In this document: positions 18,786 to 27,214 of the stretch, piece after piece
Position numbering within the stretch: position 1 is the first letter of the stretch
Layout of the letters: each line of letters begins with the position of its first letter
DNA from: Bacteroidales bacterium
GTDB lineage: Bacteria > Bacteroidota > Bacteroidia > Bacteroidales > Tenuifilaceae
Length of the DNA: 64,000 bases
Assembly: GCA_013141385.1 (NCBI GenBank)
Contig: JABFRB010000041.1
Location: forward strand, 24,531-88,530
Direction: 5' to 3'
Program-made: the position numbers and the translations under genes
The notes under the pieces: model-generated
What the model was told of the DNA's origin: nothing
Database searches by the model: none
Seen by the model: only the letters and a program-made list of their open reading frames with translations

Positions 18786-18892
18786 AAGTACCCTAAAAGT
18801 GCTCTTGAAGTACTCTTGAAGTACTCTAATTCTCGAAAAAAGTGCTCTAAAAGTCCAAAAAAGTGCCTTAAAATTCGAAAAAAGTGGTGTTT
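18780..18892 (+). repeat. Degenerate 10-11-bp tandem repeats after the integrase
   Basis: Units of the form CYCTWRAAGTR recur head to tail: CCTAAAAGTA, CCCTAAAAGTG, CTCTTGAAGTA twice, then longer variants ending AAAAAAGTG. They start at the integrase stop codon. They could be recombinase or excisionase binding sites, but this is only inference. Confidence 0.55.
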
Positions 18893-19024
18893 TTATAAAA
18901 TAAGGCTACTTAAATCCCCCCTCAATGCCATTATACCCCGCCCATATTAGGCGTTTGCCTCTTAAAAAACAATAATCTTTTACCTTTTTTAAACTTTTAG
19001 GAAGTTGCGCAACAGCCATCGTTG

Positions 19025-19888
19025 TTAGGCATAGTTTTTAATTCTACTTTTTATCTCATTCCAAGTATCAAACTGCTCATAATAGAGTCCCATAATTGAC
19101 TGGCATCTAAAATCCTCTATCTCAAACATTGTCAACATTTTTAAATTAAAAAGTGATGGATAGATAGATAAACAAAGTATATTTTCAAACAATCTATGGT
19201 TATCATAAATCAGCTTATTTATCATTTTCTCGTCTTTCTCAATGATTCTTAAATATTCACCTATATCATGTTTTTCAATTTCTAAATACGATATCACTGA
19301 TTCTGTTGAAGGATGAATAAATCCAGATAAATATTGATAGAAATCATAAAGTTTTCCTCCTCTATCCGAATATTCAATATACTGTTTTATTTGTTTGGCA
19401 TTATTTACTTTTGACCTTTCGTCTTTTTCAGTTTGTTTTCCAGCAAATGAGAAATGAAGTAATGCGTCCTCAAGAGCTTGATTTATTATAATCTCTTTTC
19501 TATCCCCAACAAATACAGATTTTATTTCAGCAAATTCCTCTGCAAGGTGAAATGGAATAGCACCAAATGTGAAATTTGCATCTGCTCCAAATTCAATCAA
19601 TCCTCTCATTGAAGAACAAAAAGAAAGCAAATTTTTATTCTCATAGCTAAATGAAATTGAATCTAACCACTTTTTAGTTCTTAACAAATTTACAATTGAC
19701 GCATAATGAACTCGATTTAGTAACTCTATCCAAAATATTTTATTCCCATGACTTCTTGAATTTAATATTATTCGTTGCCACTCATCTTGATTCATAAAGA
19801 AATATCTCTTTCCTATATTTTCGTCAATTATCAATTTAATATAAGGATAAAGCATAGCATTATTAGTTCCAAATATCCGTGCAATCAT
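19025..19888 (-). CDS. Hypothetical protein (unrecognised, alpha-helical)
   Basis: A 287-aa protein predicted from composition to be mainly helical and cytoplasmic, with no signal peptide. Segments such as LLNRVHYASIVNLLRTKKWLDS and LYDFYQYLSGFIHPSTESV recall large helical, HEPN-like or DUF5677-like bundles, but no RxxxxH motif is seen and I do not assign a family. Its stop codon TAA lies inside a GCCTAAC box, and the inverse GTTAGGC box lies about 48 bp upstream of its start (minus sense), as in a cassette. Possible accessory defence gene, by context only. Confidence 0.5.
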   Translation of the reverse strand: MIARIFGTNNAMLYPYIKLIIDENIGKRYFFMNQDEWQRIILNSRSHGNKIFWIELLNRVHYASIVNLLRTKKWLDSISFSYENKNLLSFCSSMRGLIEFGADANFTFGAIPFHLAEEFAEIKSVFVGDRKEIIINQALEDALLHFSFAGKQTEKDERSKVNNAKQIKQYIEYSDRGGKLYDFYQYLSGFIHPSTESVISYLEIEKHDIGEYLRIIEKDEKMINKLIYDNHRLFENILCLSIYPSLFNLKMLTMFEIEDFRCQSIMGLYYEQFDTWNEIKSRIKNYA

Positions 19889-19936
19889 TTTTATTATCCT
19901 GTTAAAAAATGGTTATCAGTCGATTTCTAAAATTAT

Positions 19937-20200
19937 GCCTAACAGCAGTCTGTGCAAAAACCTCCTTTGGGGTAAATCTTCTGTTGCTTAATTTGCTCCA
20001 ATTTAATAAAATACATTTTCAGAGAAAGTTGTTTTTCTTTGTTTTTGCTTAGACTGACGGTAGCGTATATGAAATGAAGCGGATTGTGGTGCTGCGTCCG
20101 CATCCATTGTTACAAAAGTTGAAGCGAGGCGGGATGCTCGAATAACCACTTAAACCTCAATGCTTTATATCGCTTGTTGTGTGCTGCCCTTCTATTTTTG
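19937..20200 (-). repeat. Imperfect 260-bp hairpin-rich repeat, copy A
   Basis: Shares long stretches with 26961-27212, including TGTGCAAAAACCTCCTTTG, AATTTAATAAAATA and ACCACTTAAACC near the other end. Ends in GCCTAAC (19937-19943). It lies between jetD and the 287-aa gene. No coding capacity. Copies A and B bracket the Wadjet-like operon as direct repeats. Confidence 0.65.
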
Positions 20201-20261
20201 TCGTCTGTTTTGTTGTCATTTCGAGGTTATTTTGTGCATTGGCTTGGTATTCTGTACATTG

Positions 20262-21176
20262 TCAATTGATACCATTCCTCAATAAATTATTTTCGTTTAA
20301 CAGTATTTTTTGTTCTTCAATTATACTGTCTGTTTCAATCAAAATCCCTGCAATTTCTTTTTCTTTTTCAGTTAAATACTGAAAGAAATTCCTATTTTTC
20401 CATTTGCTATGATGTTCTTTTACTTTTTCCTGTTTTTCCATAAGTGATATAAAGTTGTCAGGAATAAAAGCTGCAATAGTTGGCAAATATTTGCGCTTAA
20501 TATCAGTATAAATATTCAATCCGTCAAAATCCCAATCAAATAAATAAAGTATGGGAAACTTAGGCTTTGGTATGAATTGAAGTTGTCTTGTGTTTTTTCC
20601 TCCTGCAAACCAAAACTCAATGAAATCAAGTCTTGGAACTATTAACCTGTTTTTATTTTCGCAAAGAATAATATATTTAGTTTCAATTTTGGGATAAAGA
20701 ACAGATAGATATTGTTGGTCTTTGTCATCTTCGGGGAAAAAGTCAATGTTCAAAATTTTCTTAATAGCATCTGATAGAATACTGTTTACTTTCCTATGTT
20801 TTGAACTACCAAAATACTTTGCCAAAATTGTTTGAAATGAATAATTATCATTAAGAATTTTTGCTCTATTATTTTCAACTTGAATTAATGCTTCAAAATC
20901 ATTAACTGAATAGTGATTTTCTAAACTCTCTATTCGGTGTTTCTTTATAAATGAATTGTATTTTTGGAAAGAAGGGAGAACTTCATCTACAAATGGTTTT
21001 TCAAAAAGATATGTTTTGGAATATTTCTTAGTTCTATCACCTGAACTTGTCAAGTAGCCTCTTTCAACGAAATGCAGAATCAGAGTTTCGTTTTCATAGT
21101 TCTTTGGTAAAGTCTTTTCCTCAGAAATTTTTACCAAATACTTTATAACTTTATATGGTGTTTCAATAGGAATCAT
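20262..21176 (-). CDS. jetD: JetD-like Toprim nuclease subunit of a Wadjet-like system
   Basis: A 304-aa protein with a C-terminal Toprim-like centre: ILCENKNRL with Glu173, and YLFDWDFDG with Asp214, Asp216 and Asp218. The N-terminal 140 residues are helical and winged-helix-like. In Wadjet systems JetD is the DNA-cleaving subunit that acts with the SMC-like JetABC complex on small circular plasmids. The gene overlaps the large ATPase by 4 bp (ATGA) and is last in the operon. It is shorter than typical JetD (about 380-400 aa) and divergent. Confidence 0.72.
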   Translation of the reverse strand: MIPIETPYKVIKYLVKISEEKTLPKNYENETLILHFVERGYLTSSGDRTKKYSKTYLFEKPFVDEVLPSFQKYNSFIKKHRIESLENHYSVNDFEALIQVENNRAKILNDNYSFQTILAKYFGSSKHRKVNSILSDAIKKILNIDFFPEDDKDQQYLSVLYPKIETKYIILCENKNRLIVPRLDFIEFWFAGGKNTRQLQFIPKPKFPILYLFDWDFDGLNIYTDIKRKYLPTIAAFIPDNFISLMEKQEKVKEHHSKWKNRNFFQYLTEKEKEIAGILIETDSIIEEQKILLNENNLLRNGIN

Positions 21177-24100
21177 TCTGTTATATGCTCTATACTAAAA
21201 GTTGAATCTGCGAAATGAGTTTCTATGTCTTCAATCAAATTATCTTTAGAAAAGCAAGCTTGAATACCTTCATTATACTCAAAATGTTTTTCAATAGCGT
21301 TCTTAATAAATTCATAGTAGATTTGACTGCCCTCCTGAAATGTCAAATCGTTTGCTGTAATTGTCATTGTAAAAATTTGGTAATCCAAACGTTGAGCAAT
21401 ATCATATAGCATATCAAAATTTTCTCCTAACCCTGCAACTTCATCAATTGGTAAAATTCTTATACCGGGTTCAATTTTACTAAATGCTTCTCTTGACTTA
21501 CCTTCTACTATTGAAAGTTTTGCAATGCAAAGCAATGCAAGCATACCATAAGTTTGCCCTGAACTGCCTGGGCTTCTTTCATCATTTGGGTCAACAATTC
21601 TTGCGGAAGCATCATAGTAGTTAAATGGATTAAGAATATCGTTTGCTTTTACCTCTGATTTTGTATTGCAATACTTTTTGAAATTCATTACAAGTAATTC
21701 TTGTGCATTTATTTTTGTTTTTTCTCCAAACAAGTTGTCTGTAAAATTAGCTTCTGCAATATCCTTGTATAAAGCATCTATCCATTCAAGTTTATAATCA
21801 TTAGAAAATTTCCAATCAAGCAAAACCTTACTGTGAGAAGCCAATTTGAAATTTGAGATAACAGCCTTTACATAGTCAAGATAGTCGGTTTGTTGCCGAA
21901 CAATTCTTTTTAATTCTTTCACAGTATCGTAAATTTTCCTTGCTTCCTCTTTGCTCAACTCCATAATCTGCTGACTTAATAAAGCAAGTTTACTTTCAAT
22001 ATCCGATTTTAATGATTTTTCAGGGTCGTCTTTATTTGAGATAATTTCGTGTGGAATAAGTTCAAGAATTAAGGTATTTAAATCGTGATTGTGATTTTTT
22101 AGAACAGGATTTCCTTTCAATTCGTCTGAAAACAAAGTCAATGTTTCTGAATATTTATTTTCATAAACCAATTTTGTGCTGCTCTCTTTTGCCCTGATTC
22201 CATTCAGAGTTTCTTCTGAAATGGTTTCAAAAATACTGTCAGTATTGAACTCTGTGTTGAAATGCTTTTTATAGTCTTTGGCTTTGTTTTCGGCTTGCTG
22301 CAACAAATAGGGAATTGCTAATTTATAACTAACAACTTCTCCGATTTCTTGCCCTTTGGATTGGAACAAGTTTTTTTCTCGTTGTAATAGTTCCTGAACA
22401 TTTGTTTCGCTTTTATACTTATTTCTAAACTTTGTAATTTTATCTTCCTGATTATTCTTGAATGGATTATAAAATGTTTCATTTCCACTTTTAAATGTAA
22501 ATTCAAGATTTACTTTCCAAGATATTGTTTTTGCATCGTTTGCTGTTTTTTCATTTGTTAGACGCATACGATTAAGGATGCTTTCTGAAAACTTATTTCT
22601 AATTTCTTTTGCTGTGTCTAAAGCAAGTTTTTGAGTAGCTGAATTGCGCTCTAGCTCAACCTTACTGTTTTTTTGTAGTGTTAGTTTTCCGAAATAAGCC
22701 TCTAATGCAGGTGTATAAAGAATTTTTACTTTTTGTTCCTGCGGTAATGTTTGTTCTACCTCATAATGGGTAATCTGTTCTTCAAGTTGCTCTCTTGTAA
22801 GTTTCAAGTTTGTATCCTCAATAAAGTTTTGAATGTCGTTTCTGTATAAATAAGCATTCAAATGTTCTTCAGAATAGGAAAACTCTTTTGAGAAAAGTGT
22901 ATCAAGGTTTTCGATTGTTTTTAGTTCTTGATTTAGTTTATCAATTTCCTCCTGATAATGATACCCGATTCTTTCAAGCTCTCCTTTTAGTTTCTTTGGA
23001 TTTCCAAAAATGTAGTTTTCTCTTTTTTGTATATGATAGTGTAAACCTGAAAGATTTATTACGAATGTTGCTTCGATTTCTACGACTTCCTTATTAAGTG
23101 CTTCAATAAATTCTTTTGGCGATGGAATATAATGTTTTGTTTTGTCAAACTTTGTTCGAAGCGTAGCGAAATGAAATAAAACTGATTCTTGCAACTGATT
23201 TAATTTTATTTCTTCTTTTACCGCCCAACCTGCAAATGAACTACTGTCTTGTGTTTTTATAATGTCTTTAAGTTTTTGAATCTCTAAAACTTCTATACTA
23301 ATTTGTGGTTTTCGCTTAGAGTAAAATTCAATGGCTGCTTTGAATGAATTTGCATACTCGGATTCTTCAAATTCTTTTTTCAAATTATTGCTACTCAGAA
23401 AAATGTATAACGATTGCAGTTTTTCTTTTTGAAGAATTGATTTCGTCTGTAATTCATAGGCAATTTTAATTTCCACAACTGTTTTGTATCGCATTAAAAG
23501 CGACTCAACTGCTTCAATTTTCTTTTTCTTCTCCTCTAATTCCTTGTATGGTTTTTCAAGTTCTATAATCAGTTTTTCAAGTGTGTCTAATTGTTTTTGA
23601 ATTTCTTCATTTGTTGACTTTGCATTTTTGTATTTCTTTTTTTCTTCACTGAACTTTCTCGAATAATTTTCAATGTCTTTTTTTACTGATTCAAACTCAA
23701 TTTCATTTTTTCTCTCGTTAACAACAATTATTTCAAGTTCTGTTTCAAAACATTGCTCAATAGCGTTTTTCAGTTGTTTTTCACGTTGTTGATGTTGTTG
23801 ATGAAAATGCGCTGCCTCTTTGATTAATCTTTCTTCGTATGCCTCAACTTTTGCTTTCTTCAAAGTCAGCAAATCATTTAAGGTCATTCGTTTCTTAGAT
23901 AAAGCATTTTGAGTTTTCCATTCTTCTTCATATCTACGGTGGTCATCTTCAATCAACTTTGATTGCTCTTTGAATTTCTTTGCAACTATATCATCTTCAG
24001 TAAAAAGAAATCTCTTAAATGCATTGCCTTCGGTGGCAATTTCTTTTCCTCTTGAAAGTGTTTGAAGAGAGTGTGCATATTGTTTTTGCAAATTTTCATC

Positions 24101-24676
24101 TTCACTTAAATCGATATGCAATATTTTATTTTCTTTTAATAGTTTATGATATACTGATGTTTTATGGTAAAAAGTTGCAAGATAAATTTGTTGCTTGTCG
24201 AATTTTCTTTGAAAGTTTTCGGGGGTTAAAAGTTCTTCGCCTTCATAAAAATCTTTGTAACGAATGATTTTATCAAGTGGTTTGAATTTCGGATTTCTCT
24301 CGGCATCAATTCCCATTTGTCCTTGAATAATAAAAGGAGTTAACTGTTTTGGAGAACGTTTAATCATAACGCCAATTACAATGAATTTTCCTTTTTGTAC
24401 TTCTATATTCAAAAAGGCATAAGCAGAGTTTAGTTTTTTCAAAGGTAATTCGTTATATTCTCTTGGGTCGTTTGATGATGTTGCAGATTTGTAAAACTTT
24501 CCTGCGGTTAAAATTAACTGTGGTATATCTGCTGCTATGAGTGATTTTCCTGTCCCGCTTTGTCCTGTAAAATCTGTTCGCAATGGATGCACCAACAAGT
24601 CAGTATTGTTGTGGCGTGTTATACCAACAGTTGAAATAGAATAAATCCTTGGATATTTTTTGCCTACGAAGTTCAT
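21173..24676 (-). CDS. jetC: JetC-like SMC/MukB-type ATPase
   Basis: An 1167-aa protein. Walker A GQSGTGKS is at residues 38-45. About 900 residues of Glu/Lys-rich coiled coil follow (for example 210-400 and 560-700). The C-terminal head has a signature-like SPGSSGQTYG (about 1035) and Walker B ILPIDE (1074-1079). This is the layout of JetC/MukB/MksB ATPases, which load on and extrude DNA loops. The Walker A loop has T in place of the usual N or S-G pattern, suggesting a divergent branch. The ATG lies 9 bp after jetB. Confidence 0.78.
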   Translation of the reverse strand: MNFVGKKYPRIYSISTVGITRHNNTDLLVHPLRTDFTGQSGTGKSLIAADIPQLILTAGKFYKSATSSNDPREYNELPLKKLNSAYAFLNIEVQKGKFIVIGVMIKRSPKQLTPFIIQGQMGIDAERNPKFKPLDKIIRYKDFYEGEELLTPENFQRKFDKQQIYLATFYHKTSVYHKLLKENKILHIDLSEDENLQKQYAHSLQTLSRGKEIATEGNAFKRFLFTEDDIVAKKFKEQSKLIEDDHRRYEEEWKTQNALSKKRMTLNDLLTLKKAKVEAYEERLIKEAAHFHQQHQQREKQLKNAIEQCFETELEIIVVNERKNEIEFESVKKDIENYSRKFSEEKKKYKNAKSTNEEIQKQLDTLEKLIIELEKPYKELEEKKKKIEAVESLLMRYKTVVEIKIAYELQTKSILQKEKLQSLYIFLSSNNLKKEFEESEYANSFKAAIEFYSKRKPQISIEVLEIQKLKDIIKTQDSSSFAGWAVKEEIKLNQLQESVLFHFATLRTKFDKTKHYIPSPKEFIEALNKEVVEIEATFVINLSGLHYHIQKRENYIFGNPKKLKGELERIGYHYQEEIDKLNQELKTIENLDTLFSKEFSYSEEHLNAYLYRNDIQNFIEDTNLKLTREQLEEQITHYEVEQTLPQEQKVKILYTPALEAYFGKLTLQKNSKVELERNSATQKLALDTAKEIRNKFSESILNRMRLTNEKTANDAKTISWKVNLEFTFKSGNETFYNPFKNNQEDKITKFRNKYKSETNVQELLQREKNLFQSKGQEIGEVVSYKLAIPYLLQQAENKAKDYKKHFNTEFNTDSIFETISEETLNGIRAKESSTKLVYENKYSETLTLFSDELKGNPVLKNHNHDLNTLILELIPHEIISNKDDPEKSLKSDIESKLALLSQQIMELSKEEARKIYDTVKELKRIVRQQTDYLDYVKAVISNFKLASHSKVLLDWKFSNDYKLEWIDALYKDIAEANFTDNLFGEKTKINAQELLVMNFKKYCNTKSEVKANDILNPFNYYDASARIVDPNDERSPGSSGQTYGMLALLCIAKLSIVEGKSREAFSKIEPGIRILPIDEVAGLGENFDMLYDIAQRLDYQIFTMTITANDLTFQEGSQIYYEFIKNAIEKHFEYNEGIQACFSKDNLIEDIETHFADSTFSIEHITE

Positions 24677-24685
24677 TGTTAATTA

Positions 24686-25321
24686 TTAATCATTAGTTGT
24701 TCTAATTTCTTCAATGTTATTTATAGCATCTGCGTAAATCAAAGCAATTCTTTCAAGGGATGGGAGTATTTCAAATTGTTCGCTATCTTCTTCCAATGTC
24801 TGAACCCAACCTAACTTTTCCAATTCCCTTAAACTTTCGCTAACCCACTTATATAGTGTTGTTTGAGTTGGGACTGTATCTTCTTTTTCTGCTCCCAAAA
24901 ACAGTCTATGAATATGAGGTTTAATCTTGTGAGTATTATTGAGAACCTCAATCAATTCTTGTTTAGAAAGCGTTGTTGAAAATCGTTTTTCAATTCGGTG
25001 AAGCATATAAAGAAAGATTGCAAACAAAGTGTGCTTGGGTTTTAGACTTTCTTTGCTCAACTTACTTTTTACATCATCAAAATAATCAAGGTAGTAGAAC
25101 TTCCCATTTATACTTTGATAAAAAGATAGCTTAGCCCTATACATTCTTTCGTAGAATGGATATAAGTAAGGGTAGTTGTCTTCAATGAACTGAAAAATCC
25201 GTGTTTGTGACTTATAATTCTGTATATGCACACCCGAACGCAAATAGTGGTCTGCTTTTGCAAAACTATCAATGTTGTCTTGCTTTAGTTCAAGGACTGT
25301 TTCTTTATTTTGATATTCCAT
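24686..25321 (-). CDS. jetB: JetB/MukE-like kleisin-interacting subunit
   Basis: A 211-aa helical protein of the expected size for JetB/MksE (DUF4194-like), with a C-terminal winged-helix-like part (TTLYKWVSESLRELEKLGWVQTLEE). It sits between the JetA-like and JetC-like genes, the conserved order. Its start overlaps the upstream gene by 37 bp, arguing for translational coupling. Assigned mostly by synteny and fold-type, less by motif. Confidence 0.68.
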   Translation of the reverse strand: MEYQNKETVLELKQDNIDSFAKADHYLRSGVHIQNYKSQTRIFQFIEDNYPYLYPFYERMYRAKLSFYQSINGKFYYLDYFDDVKSKLSKESLKPKHTLFAIFLYMLHRIEKRFSTTLSKQELIEVLNNTHKIKPHIHRLFLGAEKEDTVPTQTTLYKWVSESLRELEKLGWVQTLEEDSEQFEILPSLERIALIYADAINNIEEIRTTND

Positions 25322-26652
25322 ATTGCATTATTTGGATTGTTAAGGTCAAGAGCAAAATCACTTGTGGTTTCAATTTTAAAATTCTCTTGCCTTAGTTTTT
25401 TAAGAATATGCTCCGTCCCTTTTATTGCCAATTCTACATCCTTCTCCTTTGTCAGCATTTCCATATAGAAGGCAGAGTAGTCTATTTCGTCTTTTGTTGA
25501 CAGTTGTTCCTTCAAATTTTTAAACCAACTTTCAATTTTTCGCGCTTGTTCTTGACGCTTTCTACTTTTGTTTGCTGCTATTTCTATGTTCTTTAAATTG
25601 CGACTAACTGTTTCTGCTTTCTGATTTTTTGATATACTAAAACTTTCGTAAAATTCAGGATATAAAAATTTGTCTGGTGTATCTTTAATGAATGAAAGAG
25701 TTTGAGCAAATTCAGGTAATGAAATTTCTACTGAGTAGAAAAGAGAATCTTCGCTATCTATTCTATTGGACTTACTCTCTGTTTGCGATTCCTCTAACAC
25801 TTGATAAAAAAACGTTTCCAGCTTTCTGTCAAATGCCTTTTTGCCAACGATGTCAAATAAACTTCTTACAATATTTTTGATTTTTGAAATATTGTCACCT
25901 GTTTGTTCAAGTTTGTATTTGTAATGTTCGAGTGTTTCGTTTAGACTTCTTTTAATATCAATAAAATCAAGATTGTCAAGTTTGTTTAAAGATGTTTCTG
26001 CAAGTATATCTGTAATGGCATCTAAACCGCTAAAGGATTTTGTAAGTTTTTTTCTATCCTCAATTACAATGTCCATTTGCTCTTGACAGTATTCAACTAA
26101 CTCTTCATAAGGTAATGTTTTGAACTTTTGATTCAAAATATTTTTAAGTTCTGAAATTTGATAGTCCATAGCAATGGTTTGATTTGCTATTTCAACTTTT
26201 AGAACTTTGATGAATTGAGTTTGATACCATACTTTTAAGTCATCAATACTTTTACAACTCAATTCAAGTGTGGTTTTTACAGTTTCTAATATTTTTTCAA
26301 TAACAGAAGGATTGATTAAAGGCTGAATTTTATCGAAGAATAAATTGCATAGCTGTAAAGAATAATCAGTAAGGACAATTCTTTTTTCTCTATTTCTGTC
26401 AAGGAATTGTTGTCTTAACAAAGTTTGAAATCTTTCTTCAACTTTTTGCCTTTGTTCTCGTTCAGTTTCTGTATCTTCTTTGTGATGTTTGCGAATAAGT
26501 TCTCTAATTTCCGATTCGCTAAAAGAAGTTATGTCAGTGTGGTTTTTACAGTCAATATATATGGAGAATAATACCTTGGCATCGGTGCTGTCAGGCACGA
26601 TATATCGAAATTTTTCTGCAAATAATTCTAATATCTTATCTAAATTCTCCAT
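25285..26652 (-). CDS. jetA: JetA/MukF-like kleisin subunit
   Basis: A 455-aa, mainly helical protein with long charged helices and an N-terminal winged-helix-like region (residues 1-110). It is the first gene of the operon and in the place of JetA, the kleisin that bridges the SMC heads. No enzymatic motif is visible. The 300 bp upstream hold the promoter region and no other gene. Confidence 0.66.
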   Translation of the reverse strand: MENLDKILELFAEKFRYIVPDSTDAKVLFSIYIDCKNHTDITSFSESEIRELIRKHHKEDTETEREQRQKVEERFQTLLRQQFLDRNREKRIVLTDYSLQLCNLFFDKIQPLINPSVIEKILETVKTTLELSCKSIDDLKVWYQTQFIKVLKVEIANQTIAMDYQISELKNILNQKFKTLPYEELVEYCQEQMDIVIEDRKKLTKSFSGLDAITDILAETSLNKLDNLDFIDIKRSLNETLEHYKYKLEQTGDNISKIKNIVRSLFDIVGKKAFDRKLETFFYQVLEESQTESKSNRIDSEDSLFYSVEISLPEFAQTLSFIKDTPDKFLYPEFYESFSISKNQKAETVSRNLKNIEIAANKSRKRQEQARKIESWFKNLKEQLSTKDEIDYSAFYMEMLTKEKDVELAIKGTEHILKKLRQENFKIETTSDFALDLNNPNNAIWNIKIKKQSLN

Positions 26653-26960
26653 TAATCAAATTTAATCTTTACCGAGTTGACTTTGTCTTTTTAAGTGCGT
26701 TGGAGCGAAACCAAATGTGCTGCAATTACCTCGGCTTGTGGTCGGGTTGCTGTTCTTTTGTTTTTGCTGAAGCGTTGTTATTTTATCTTTCATTTTTCTG
26801 TTCGTTTACAGTCGGTTATGTCGTTTTTTAGGACTCTAACTAACGTTTTTGTATTAATCTAATAATCAGTAAATTTAAAATACTACTTTTCTCATTTTAC
26901 AACCCTCACTTTAGAAGTTCACTTTGAAATTCAATGTCTCTGACATAGGTTGGATTGAAC
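26653..26960. other. Intergenic region upstream of jetA
   Basis: About 300 bp with no convincing coding frame. It should contain the jetABCD promoter, but I found no good TTTG / TAnnTTTG pair. AT-rich with short runs of T. Confidence 0.4.
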
Positions 26961-27212
26961 ATAACATCAGTTTGTGCAAAAACCTCCTTTGAGGTAAATC
27001 TTCTATTGCTAAATTTATTGTAATTTAATAAAATAAATTTTCAAAAAAAATTGTTTTACCTAGTTTTTGCACAGGTTGACAGTCGAGGCTACATGTAGTT
27101 GGGGATTATGCGGACGCTTTCCTATCCCTCTTGCAGAAAGCTTGCAAACGAGAGCGAAGCACACCTAACCACTTAAACCACAGTAGCGTATAAACCCTTA
27201 CTAGGTGTTGTG
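26961..27212 (-). repeat. Imperfect 250-bp hairpin-rich repeat, copy B
   Basis: Matches 19937-20200 in the same orientation. It contains an inverted repeat: TGTGCAAAAAC (26973-26983) with GTTTTTGCACA (27063-27073), and AGGTAAA with TTTACCT inside it, so about 100 nt can fold as a long hairpin. It begins, in minus sense, right after the stop of the 587-aa gene with CACAACACC. Confidence 0.65.
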
Positions 27213-27214
27213 TT

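Noticed and set aside
19937..20200. Interpretation of the hairpin repeat as a CRISPR array or tRNA-like gene
   Set aside because: There is no regular repeat-spacer pattern and no cloverleaf; only two diverged long copies exist in the window.
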